Assembly: GCA_002327785.1 (NCBI GenBank)
Contig: DCUI01000300.1
Location: forward strand, 1 to 5,077
Source of the DNA: Phycisphaerales bacterium UBA2218
GTDB lineage: Bacteria > Planctomycetota > Phycisphaerae > Sedimentisphaerales > Anaerobacaceae
Direction of reading: 5' to 3'
Length of the DNA: 5,077 nt
Position 1 is the stretch's first letter, and every line of letters begins with the position of its first letter. Positions 1-5,077 of the stretch are shown here, in pieces. The position numbers and the translations under genes were made by a program. Under the pieces are notes generated by a model that was not told where the DNA came from, made no database searches, and saw only the letters and a program-made list of their open reading frames with translations.

Positions 1-1434
1 GTCTCGACCGACTACGACACGTCCGACAAGCTGTACTTCGAGCCGCTGACCGTCGAGGACGTTCTGAGCATCTATGAGAAGGAAAAGCCCGAGGGCGTGA
101 TCGTCCAGTTCGGCGGCCAGACCCCGCTGAACATCGCCACCGAGCTGGCCCAGGCCGGCGTCAAGATCATCGGGACCTCGCCCGAGGCCATCGACCTGGC
201 CGAGGACCGCGACCGCTTCCGCGTCGCGATTCGCAAGATGGAGATTCCGCAGCCCGATTCCGGGATGGCCGGCAGCCCGGAAGAGGCCCTCAGGATCGCC
301 GCCGAGATCGGGTATCCGCTCATGGTCCGACCCTCATACGTCCTGGGCGGCCGGGCGATGGAGGTCGTCCACGACGAGGAAATGCTTCGCCACTACGTCG
401 CCCGGGCGGTCGAGGTCTCGCCGGAGCGGCCCATCCTGATCGACAAGTTCCTCGAAAACGCGATCGAGACCGAAGCCGACGCCATCGCCGACGGCGCCGG
501 CGCCTTCGTCCCGGCCGTCATGGAGCACATCGAGCTGGCCGGCATCCACTCGGGCGACTCCGCCTGCGTCATCCCTCCCGTGAGCATCCCCAAGAAGCAC
601 CTCGACACCCTCTACGAGTACACGCGAAGGATCGCGGTGGAACTGAACGTCGTCGGACTGATGAACATCCAGTACGCCATCTGCAAGGACGTGGTCTACA
701 TCCTCGAAGCCAATCCGCGGGCCTCGCGAACGGTGCCGCTGGTCTCGAAGGTCTGCAACATCCAGATGGCCCGCCTGGCCGTCCAGTGCATGCTCGGCCG
801 AAAGCTCTCGGAACTCGGCGTCAAACAACGCAAGGTCCCCCACTTCGGCGTCAAGGAGGCGGTCTTCCCATTCAACATGTTCCCCGAGGTGGACCCGCTG
901 CTCGGGCCCGAGATGCGCTCGACGGGCGAGGTGCTCGGCATGGCCGGCTCTTACGGCCTGGCCTTCTTCAAATCGCAGCAGGCAGCCAAGTCGGAGCTGC
1001 CCCTCGAGGGCGCCGTGCTCATGACCGTGACCGACGCCGACAAGAAGGAGACCCTGAAAGTCGCCAGGGAATTTGCGAAACTGGGCTTCCGCATCAAGGC
1101 GACGGAAGGCACGTGCAAGTTCCTCACCGCCGGCGGGGTCCCGGCCGAGCCGATCCTCAAGATGTATGAGGGCCGCCCGAACATCGCCGACGCGATCAAG
1201 AACGGCGAGATCCGGCTCGTCATCAACACCCCCGCCGGAAAGCTCAGCAAGACGGACGACTCCTACATCCGCAAGACCGCCATCAAATACAAGGTCTCCT
1301 ACATCACGACGACCGCCGCGGCCGCCGCCGCGGCAAAAGGAATCGCTGAAATGCGCGCTCACGGCGCCGCTCCCGTCCGATCCCTCCAGAGCTACCACGC
1401 GGCAATCAACGATCAACGATCAAAGATCGAATGA
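1..1434 (+). CDS. carB: Carbamoyl-phosphate synthase large subunit, C-terminal part (5' truncated by window edge)
   Basis: The frame is open from base 1 to TGA at 1432-1434, giving 477 residues of a protein normally near 1,070. CarB makes carbamoyl phosphate from bicarbonate, ATP and ammonia channelled from the CarA glutaminase subunit, feeding cytoplasmic pyrimidine and arginine synthesis. The fragment begins at VSTDYDTSDKLYFEP, the entry to the second half of the enzyme. It contains the second ATP-grasp domain, which phosphorylates carbamate: MVRPSYVLGGRAM at about 108-120, MEHIE at 174-178, HSGDSAC at 183-189, and the metal-binding strand LEANPRASR with E236 and N238. GPEMRSTGEV at about 302-311 closes this half. 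From about 337 comes the MGS-like allosteric domain, with KATEGT and INTPAGK matching the nucleotide-effector site region of the family. A run of about seven alanines lies near residues 439-445. The family C-terminus should end near SLQSYHAAI; the last residues (NDQRSKIE) come from a repeat element. No start or RBS is visible. Identification is very secure. Confidence 0.97.
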   Translation, partial: VSTDYDTSDKLYFEPLTVEDVLSIYEKEKPEGVIVQFGGQTPLNIATELAQAGVKIIGTSPEAIDLAEDRDRFRVAIRKMEIPQPDSGMAGSPEEALRIAAEIGYPLMVRPSYVLGGRAMEVVHDEEMLRHYVARAVEVSPERPILIDKFLENAIETEADAIADGAGAFVPAVMEHIELAGIHSGDSACVIPPVSIPKKHLDTLYEYTRRIAVELNVVGLMNIQYAICKDVVYILEANPRASRTVPLVSKVCNIQMARLAVQCMLGRKLSELGVKQRKVPHFGVKEAVFPFNMFPEVDPLLGPEMRSTGEVLGMAGSYGLAFFKSQQAAKSELPLEGAVLMTVTDADKKETLKVAREFAKLGFRIKATEGTCKFLTAGGVPAEPILKMYEGRPNIADAIKNGEIRLVINTPAGKLSKTDDSYIRKTAIKYKVSYITTTAAAAAAAKGIAEMRAHGAAPVRSLQSYHAAINDQRSKIE

Positions 1435-1524
1435 AGATCAAAGATCGAAGATCGGAACAGCCCAGTCCCGCCGAGCCGGGACGACTTCCTTCATTTTGAT
1501 TTGTGCGTTTTGATCTTTGATTTC
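1404..1524. repeat. AT-rich hairpin-cored repeat, element 1 (overlaps carB stop)
   Basis: The left arm is built of imperfect heptamers: ATCAACG at 1405 and 1412, ATCAAAG at 1419, ATCGAAT at 1426, then after a phase shift ATCAAAG at 1437 and ATCGAAG at 1444. The right arm (about 1492-1524) holds the reverse-complement style motifs, TTTTGATTTG and TTTTGATCTTTGATTTC. Between them is a GC-rich stem, GTCCCGCC (1465-1472), GA loop, GCCGGGAC (1475-1482), with one C-C mismatch. The core and the following TTCC...ATTTTGAT match element 2 at 1680-1777, so the two are members of one dispersed family. The carB stop lies inside the left arm. Outer boundaries are approximate. It encodes no transposase; it resembles a REP/MITE-like non-autonomous element, but mobility is not shown. 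Confidence 0.75.
1465..1482 (+). other. Hairpin downstream of carB (core of element 1)
   Basis: An 8-base-pair stem with one internal mismatch and a GA loop begins 31 bases after the carB stop codon. It may slow RNA polymerase or protect the carB mRNA 3' end. No U-run follows it directly (the next bases are gacttcc), so I do not call it an intrinsic terminator. Confidence 0.45.
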
Positions 1525-1694
1525 TCCGCCTGGGTCTCTCTGGGCGAGAGGCGGAAGGCCTTGCGGAGGGCATCGAGTTGTTCGTCTGTCAGTTTCACGA
1601 TACGGTCCGTCAAGTGTCGACGGAGAGGAAGATCGCCCTTTTCACGTGTGTTCTCATGGTGTATGATCTGGGGATATGGCAAATCAAAGGTCAA
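1491..1694 (-). CDS. Doubtful small ORF between the two repeats, unknown function
   Basis: A 67-codon minus-strand frame runs from a TTG inside repeat element 2 to a TGA inside element 1. I do not recognise the product. The middle part, RIVKLTDEQLDALRKAF followed by RLSPRETQAE, looks like a soluble amphipathic helical peptide and uses mostly GC-ending codons, unlike the repeat-derived ends (start TFDLPYP, tail KSKIKTHKSK). There is no ATG in frame and no clear RBS; another TTG precedes the helical part (TDRIVKL). It could be the remnant of a short gene whose two ends were replaced by repeats, or simply a chance open frame in GC-rich DNA. Its orientation opposes carB and lon. Low confidence that it is translated. 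Confidence 0.2.
   Translation of the reverse strand: MTFDLPYPQIIHHENTREKGDLPLRRHLTDRIVKLTDEQLDALRKAFRLSPRETQAEKSKIKTHKSK
1639..1667 (+). promoter_or_regulatory. Candidate sigma70-type promoter for lon
   Basis: TTTTCA (1639-1644) as -35 with four consensus matches, a 17-base spacer, and TATGAT (1662-1667) as -10 with five matches. Transcription would begin near 1674, so the lon mRNA would carry the whole of repeat element 2 in a leader of about 225 bases before the ATG at 1901. No CIRCE or other heat-shock operator was seen. Prediction from consensus only. Confidence 0.4.
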
Positions 1695-1777
1695 AATGCA
1701 AAAATCAAAATGGTGGAGGTCATCCCGGCGAGCCGGGATTCCGCTATTTTGATATTGGATGTTTGATTTTTGATTTG
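1680..1777. repeat. AT-rich hairpin-cored repeat, element 2 (in lon leader)
   Basis: A 98-bp near-palindromic element. The left arm (1680-1711, starting CAAATCAAAGG) and the reverse complement of the right arm (1746-1777, ending TTTTTGATTTG) agree at 25 of 32 positions, including the outer nine bases and the inner seven. The 34-bp centre holds a perfect stem, ATCCCGGC (1722-1729), GA loop, GCCGGGAT (1732-1739). Core and right-hand sequence match element 1. The arms are AT-rich, in sharp contrast to the flanking genes, which suggests insertion. No target-site duplication could be identified with confidence. In RNA it would fold into a long imperfect hairpin. Confidence 0.8.
1722..1739 (+). other. 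Perfect 8-bp GC-rich hairpin in the lon leader
   Basis: ATCCCGGC and GCCGGGAT pair perfectly around a GA dinucleotide loop. It is the core of element 2 and lies about 160 bases before the preferred lon start. If transcribed from the candidate promoter at 1639-1667 it would form at the RNA level. There is no following U-run, so termination is unlikely. Confidence 0.6.
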
Positions 1778-1888
1778 TTCAGACGCATCCACGCTCCTAC
1801 TCTTCCCTGCCGGCTCGGAGGGCCGACGGCCAGCGAAACAGGCCCGGTTGCACCTTACGCAGAGGACGACATCGAGGAGTTCGAGGAC

Positions 1889-1892
1889 GAGG
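1889..1892 (+). promoter_or_regulatory. Weak ribosome binding site for the preferred lon start
   Basis: GAGG lies 8 bases before the ATG at 1901; a second GAGGA is at 1883-1887, and an AGAGGA at 1861-1866 lies further up, with no usable start codon after it. These purine runs also encode the acidic Asp/Glu stretch, so the support for a start here is moderate, not decisive. Confidence 0.35.
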
Positions 1893-1900
1893 CCAACGAG

Positions 1901-4213
1901 ATGAAGATGCCCGAGGTCATCGGCATCCTGCCGATTCGCAATACCGTGGTCTACCCCGGCACGGTCACGCATCTGGCCGTCGGCCGCGAGCGCAGCAAGG
2001 CCCTGCTGGCCGACAACGAGCCGAATGACTCGATCATCGGGCTGATCACGCAGCGCAACGCCGATACCGACACCCCCCGCTTCGGCGACCTGTACTCCGT
2101 CGGGACAACTGCCTCGATCCTCAAGACGATCAAGATGCCCCAGGGCTCGATCAACATCGTGGTCCACGGGATCGCGAGGTTCCGGATCGTCGAGCGGATT
2201 GCGACGGAGCCGTACCTCAAGGCCAGGGTCGAGCTGCTCCGACCCACGACGAAGATGACCAAACAGCTCCAGGCGATGATGGTCAGCGTCCGGCGAAGCG
2301 CCAACCGCGTGATCGCCCTGAGCCCGAACGTGCCGGAGGAGGCGTCCGTTCTGCTCGAAAACATCGAGGACCCCTCGTCGCTCGCCGATTTCCTCGCGGC
2401 CAACCTCACGATGGAGATCCCCCAGAGGCAAGACCTGCTGGAGGAGCTCAATCCCGGCCGGCGACTCGAGAGGATCTCCATCGCGCTGGCCCATCAGCTT
2501 GAGGTACTCGAGCTGAGCCACAAGATCCAGGGCCGGGTCAGGGAATCCATCGATAAGACCCAGCGAGAGTACTTCCTCCAGGAACAGCTCAAGGCCATCC
2601 AGACGGAGCTGGGCCAGCAGGACGCCAGGACGGAGGAGTTGAGGGAGCTTCACCAGAATATCGCCAAGGCCAGGATGCCCAAAGGGGTCCAAGCCGAGGC
2701 GCTGCGAGAGCTGGACCGACTCGGCAAGATCCCGGCGGCCTCGCCCGAGTACAGCGTGATCCGAACGTACCTGGACTGGGTCTGCGAGTTGCCCTGGTCC
2801 GTGCAGACCCAGGACCAGCTCGATATTCGGCGGGCCGAACGCATCCTCAACCACGATCACTACGACCTGGCCAAGATCAAGAAAAGGATTCTGGAGTTCC
2901 TGGCCGTGCGGAAGCTCAATCCCAAGGGCAAGAGCCCGATCCTGTGTTTCATCGGCCCGCCGGGCGTCGGAAAGACCTCGCTGGGCAAATCCATCGCCCG
3001 GGCGATGGGTCGCAAGTTCGTGCGAGTCTCCCTGGGCGGCATCCGGGACGAAGCCGACATCCGCGGCCACCGTCGCACCTACATCGGGGCGCTGCCCGGC
3101 CGGGTCCTGCAGGAACTGCGGAAATGCCGCAGTCACAACCCGGTTTTCATGCTCGATGAGCTGGACAAGATCGGCGCCGATTTTCGCGGCGATCCGGCCA
3201 GCGCCCTGCTCGAAGTGCTCGATCCGGAGCAGAACAACACGTTCACCGACCACTATCTGGATCAGCCGTTCGACCTGTCGAGCGTGATGTTCATCGGCAC
3301 GGCCAACACCGCCGAGCCGATCCCGCCGGCCCTGCACGACCGCATGGAGATCATCGAGCTGCCCGGCTACACAGCCAAGGAGAAGCTCAGCATCGCCAGG
3401 CGGTACCTGATCCCGAGGCAGTTGAAAGAGCACGGCCTGGGCAAGGGCCAATTGACCATCCGGGATGAGGGGATCGGCACGATCATCGCCAGCTATACCC
3501 GCGAGGCAGGCGTGCGAAACCTCGAACGGCACATTGCGTCGATCTGCCGGTCCGTGGCGACGGAAATCGCTCGGAAAGATCGAAGAAAGCGAGTGATCGA
3601 CAAGAAGGATCTCGCGAGAATCCTCGGTCCCATCCAGCACGAATCCGAGCTGGCCCTGAGGACGGGAATCCCGGGCGTCGCGACCGCACTGGCGTACACC
3701 CCGGTGGGCGGCGAGCTGCTCTTCATCGAGTCGGCGGCCATGCCGGGAAAGGGCAATCTGCAACTGACCGGCCAGATCGGCGACGTCATGAAAGAGAGCG
3801 CGCAGGCGGCGTTCTCGGTCGTCAAGGCCAACGCCAAGCGGCTCCAGATCGACGAGAAACAATTCGCCAAATCGGACTACCACATTCACGTGCCGGCCGG
3901 CGCGGTGCCGAAGGACGGACCCAGCGCGGGCGTGGCGATGTTCACGTCGCTCGTGAGTCTGCTGCTGCAGAAACCCACCCGCCCGGAGGTCGCCATGACC
4001 GGCGAGATCACCCTGCGAGGCCTGGTCCTGCCCATCGGCGGACTCAAAGAAAAGCTGCTGGCCGCCAAGGAGGCAGGAATCAAGACGGTGATCCTGCCCT
4101 CGCGGAACAAGAAGGACATCGCCGATATCCAGCCCGAGACCATCAAGGGCCTGGACCTCGCGTTCGTCGGGAACACGGACGAAGCCATGCGGATCGCCCT
4201 GGGCGAGGTCTGA
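1901..4213 (+). CDS. lon: ATP-dependent Lon protease (LonA type)
   Basis: 770 residues from ATG 1901 to TGA 4211-4213, close to the 784 of E. coli Lon. Lon is a cytoplasmic homohexamer that unfolds and degrades damaged and regulatory proteins using ATP. The N-terminal substrate-binding domain opens with MKMPEVIGILPIRNTVVYPG. A helical linker (about 195-310) is followed by the AAA+ module: Walker A GPPGVGKT at 352-359, Walker B FMLDELD at 416-422, sensor-1 region FIGTANT, and the arginine finger in HDRMEI (R481). The protease domain shows PKDGPSAG with catalytic S675 and GGLKEK with catalytic K718, so the Ser-Lys dyad is intact. The frame stays open upstream to an ATG at 1676 (845 residues), but that extension translates repeat element 2 and has repeat-like composition. 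Codons from about 1856 to 1900 are GC3-rich and encode an acidic tract, so the native start may have lain slightly upstream of 1901. The family call is essentially certain; the exact start is not. Confidence 0.96.
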   Translation: MKMPEVIGILPIRNTVVYPGTVTHLAVGRERSKALLADNEPNDSIIGLITQRNADTDTPRFGDLYSVGTTASILKTIKMPQGSINIVVHGIARFRIVERIATEPYLKARVELLRPTTKMTKQLQAMMVSVRRSANRVIALSPNVPEEASVLLENIEDPSSLADFLAANLTMEIPQRQDLLEELNPGRRLERISIALAHQLEVLELSHKIQGRVRESIDKTQREYFLQEQLKAIQTELGQQDARTEELRELHQNIAKARMPKGVQAEALRELDRLGKIPAASPEYSVIRTYLDWVCELPWSVQTQDQLDIRRAERILNHDHYDLAKIKKRILEFLAVRKLNPKGKSPILCFIGPPGVGKTSLGKSIARAMGRKFVRVSLGGIRDEADIRGHRRTYIGALPGRVLQELRKCRSHNPVFMLDELDKIGADFRGDPASALLEVLDPEQNNTFTDHYLDQPFDLSSVMFIGTANTAEPIPPALHDRMEIIELPGYTAKEKLSIARRYLIPRQLKEHGLGKGQLTIRDEGIGTIIASYTREAGVRNLERHIASICRSVATEIARKDRRKRVIDKKDLARILGPIQHESELALRTGIPGVATALAYTPVGGELLFIESAAMPGKGNLQLTGQIGDVMKESAQAAFSVVKANAKRLQIDEKQFAKSDYHIHVPAGAVPKDGPSAGVAMFTSLVSLLLQKPTRPEVAMTGEITLRGLVLPIGGLKEKLLAAKEAGIKTVILPSRNKKDIADIQPETIKGLDLAFVGNTDEAMRIALGEV

Positions 4214-4220
4214 GCGGTCG

Positions 4221-4323
4221 GTGGCGAGGGCGTCCCGCCCTTGCGTCGCGAGGCCATCTTGGCCTCGCCTGCCCCCGTAGCCGTGCTCCCATCCGAAGAG
4301 CAAGGGCAAGATGCCCTCGCCAC
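4221..4323. repeat. GC-rich long inverted repeat with nested hairpin, after lon
   Basis: Arms of 24 bases, 4221-4244 (GTGGCGAGGGC...CCCTTGC) and 4300-4323 (GCAAGGGC...GCCCTCGCCAC), are reverse complements at 21 of 24 positions. Inside sits a perfect 9-bp stem, GCGAGGCCA (4248-4256), TCT loop, TGGCCTCGC (4260-4268). The element starts seven bases after the lon stop codon. It has no similarity to the AT-rich elements upstream, so it is a second repeat type. It could stabilise the lon mRNA 3' end or act as a bidirectional barrier between lon and the next gene. There is no T-run after the stems, so it is not a classical intrinsic terminator. Confidence 0.75.
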
Positions 4324-4411
4324 GAGGAGAATAGATTTCGCCGTTGGATATGTGCCCGGTCTGCCTTCATCAATCTGGGCACAAGGCACAAGAATCCCGA
4401 CAATTCTGAGA

Positions 4412-4441
4412 TTGACGCGACACCCTCGCTTTTGGTAGACT
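4412..4441 (+). promoter_or_regulatory. Candidate sigma70-type promoter for the VCBS-repeat gene
   Basis: TTGACG (4412-4417) matches the -35 consensus at five of six positions. TAGACT (4436-4441) matches the -10 at four of six, with an 18-base spacer. Transcription would start near 4448, giving an untranslated leader of about 88 bases. It lies downstream of the lon-end inverted repeat, which fits an independent transcription unit. Confidence 0.5.
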
Positions 4442-4523
4442 ATCTTTCAGCAATTCTCTCTTGAAGCATTGTCCTATGTGCCGGTAGGCAGGCGGCTGTT
4501 CTTCTGTCAGGTGTTGGGGGGAT

Positions 4524-4529
4524 GGAGGA
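4524..4529 (+). promoter_or_regulatory. Strong Shine-Dalgarno site, decides the start at 4536
   Basis: GGAGGA ends six bases before the ATG at 4536. The competing ATG at 4522 overlaps it but its frame stops after about 22 codons, so the site serves the 4536 start. Confidence 0.75.
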
Positions 4530-4535
4530 CCAGAA

Positions 4536-5077
4536 ATGGTTGCGGTCGCATCTCCCCGAAGCGTGCGCAGACTCGCTCTGCTGCTGGTAGTGTCTACGTT
4601 CTGCCCGGCGCTCCACGCCGATTTCAAGCCGGAGCAGCGGGTCATCATGGAGAGTGAAACCAAAAGACCGACATCTATCTATGCGGCGGACCTGGACGGC
4701 GATGGGGACACGGATGTGCTGTCTGCTTCTTACGACGACGACAAGATTGCCTGGTATGCCAACGATGGGAGGGGCCGCTTCGGCCCCCAGCAGGTGATCA
4801 CGACCACCGCCTATGGGGCGAGCTGCGTCTATGCGGCGGACTTAGATGGCGATGGCGACCTGGACGTCCTCTCGGCTTCTTATCATGACAACAAGATCGC
4901 GTGGTATGCCAATGACGGGACGGTCCGCTTCGGACCTCAGCACGTGATCACCATCGCGGCCGATGGGGCAGAATGCGTCTATGCGGCGGATTTGGATGGC
5001 GACGGCGACCTGGACGTCCTCTCGGCTTCTTCGGGTTCCTATCCTTTGTACGACGACGACAAGATCGCCTGGTATGC
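4536..5077 (+). CDS. Secreted FG-GAP/VCBS-repeat protein (3' truncated by window edge)
   Basis: 180 codons and two bases are visible, with no stop before the right edge. The start has a strong RBS and is followed at once by a Sec-type signal peptide: Arg-rich N-region (R8, R11, R12), hydrophobic core LALLLVVSTF, and a likely signal peptidase I site after A28 (ALHA before DFKP). STFC is not a good lipobox, so a free or cell-surface protein is more likely than a lipoprotein. The mature part consists of 50-residue repeats starting at residues 49, 99 and 149. Each has YAADLDGDGDxDVLSAS, then KIAWYANDG and FGPQxVIT. The Asp-rich DLDGDGDxD loops (52-60, 102-110, 152-160) match the calcium-binding loops of FG-GAP/VCBS blades, which build integrin-like beta-propellers. 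The role is probably extracellular binding or structure; substrate unknown. Length, further blades and any C-terminal sorting signal lie beyond the window. Confidence 0.9.
   Translation, partial: MVAVASPRSVRRLALLLVVSTFCPALHADFKPEQRVIMESETKRPTSIYAADLDGDGDTDVLSASYDDDKIAWYANDGRGRFGPQQVITTTAYGASCVYAADLDGDGDLDVLSASYHDNKIAWYANDGTVRFGPQHVITIAADGAECVYAADLDGDGDLDVLSASSGSYPLYDDDKIAWY
4680..5077 (+). repeat. Tandem 150-bp coding repeats (VCBS/FG-GAP blades)
   Basis: Unit 1 is 4680-4829, unit 2 is 4830-4979, and unit 3 starts at 4980 and runs off the edge. The period is exactly 150 bases, or 50 codons. Each unit begins TATGCGGCGGA. The first 50 or so bases of units 2 and 3 differ only at three third-codon positions (GAC/GAT, TTA/TTG, GAT/GAC). 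Unit 3 carries an 18-base insertion at 5031-5048 encoding SGSYPL, just before YDDDKIAWYA, which matches unit 1. Confidence 0.92.

Larger units (their letters stand above)
4324..4535 (+). other. Intergenic leader region, no gene seen
   Basis: About 210 bases between the post-lon repeat and the secreted-protein gene. I see no convincing coding frame or RNA gene. It holds the candidate promoter at 4412-4441 and then an untranslated leader of roughly 90 bases, G-rich near its end (a run of six Gs at 4516-4521), leading to a strong ribosome binding site. Confidence 0.5.

Noticed and set aside
334..1416. A 360-codon open frame on the minus strand opposite carB
   Set aside because: Same GC-driven antisense artefact; composition is biased and the plus strand is unmistakable CarB.
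1405..1457. Heptamer array as a CRISPR or as iterons of an origin
   Set aside because: Units are only 7 bases with no spacers, degenerate, and out of phase halfway; no cas, rep or DnaA-box context.
1465..1482. Intrinsic terminator for carB
   Set aside because: Stem has a mismatch and is not followed by a T-run.
1501..1766. Short plus-strand frames between carB and lon
   Set aside because: They are translations of repeat arms and spacer, rich in Ser/Arg/Lys, with no RBS or recognisable motif.
1676..1900. ATG at 1676 as the real lon start
   Set aside because: The extra 75 codons mostly translate a palindromic repeat and have repeat-like codon composition; a normal Lon N-terminus starts at 1901. 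Kept as a finding because it cannot be fully excluded.
1691..4309. An 872-codon open frame on the minus strand opposite lon
   Set aside because: Its length is a by-product of GC-rich third positions in lon; the translation is low-complexity (rich in R, G, D, L, V) and shows no domain, while the plus strand encodes an intact Lon.
4516..4529. ATG at 4522 as a start codon
   Set aside because: Its frame closes after about 22 codons and it overlaps the Shine-Dalgarno sequence of the 4536 start.
4143..4663. Several short frames on both strands around the post-lon spacer
   Set aside because: They translate the inverted repeat or run antisense to the lon end and the signal-peptide gene; none has a supporting RBS or protein-like composition.

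Overview
The window is a GC-rich bacterial chromosome segment with three same-strand protein genes separated by repeat-filled spacers. In order: the 3' part of carB (large subunit of carbamoyl-phosphate synthase, cut by the left edge), a complete lon (ATP-dependent LonA protease), and the 5' part of a secreted FG-GAP/VCBS-repeat protein cut by the right edge. The GC-rich housekeeping genes, AT-rich heptamer-armed hairpin repeats in the spacers, a second GC-rich inverted repeat after lon and a calcium-loop VCBS surface protein together suggest an uncultured Planctomycetota lineage, possibly Phycisphaerae. That is inference from style; there is no rRNA or other taxonomic marker here.

Layout. 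1-1434: carB, covering the second ATP-grasp half and the MGS-like allosteric domain. 1404-1524: AT-rich repeat element 1, which overlaps the carB 3' end and supplies its last codons and stop. 1525-1679: spacer with a doubtful minus-strand small ORF and a candidate lon promoter. 1680-1777: repeat element 2, homologous to element 1, with near-symmetric 32-bp arms around a perfect 8-bp hairpin. 1778-1900: leader of lon, with an acidic coding-like stretch just before the preferred ATG. 1901-4213: lon, with all Walker, sensor and Ser-Lys catalytic residues. 4221-4323: a different, GC-rich long inverted repeat with a nested 9-bp hairpin. 4324-4535: intergenic region with a good sigma70-type promoter and a strong ribosome binding site. 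4536-5077: signal peptide plus tandem 50-residue VCBS/FG-GAP blades.

The three genes have unrelated roles: pyrimidine/arginine precursor synthesis, protein quality control and an exported surface or adhesion-type protein. The spacers and separate promoter candidates argue against one operon. I see no defence system, CRISPR array, tRNA, rRNA, transposase or evident new enzymatic system. The most interesting content is how the dispersed hairpin repeats have reshaped the end of carB and the start of lon, and the very regular 150-bp tandem repeats of the last gene.
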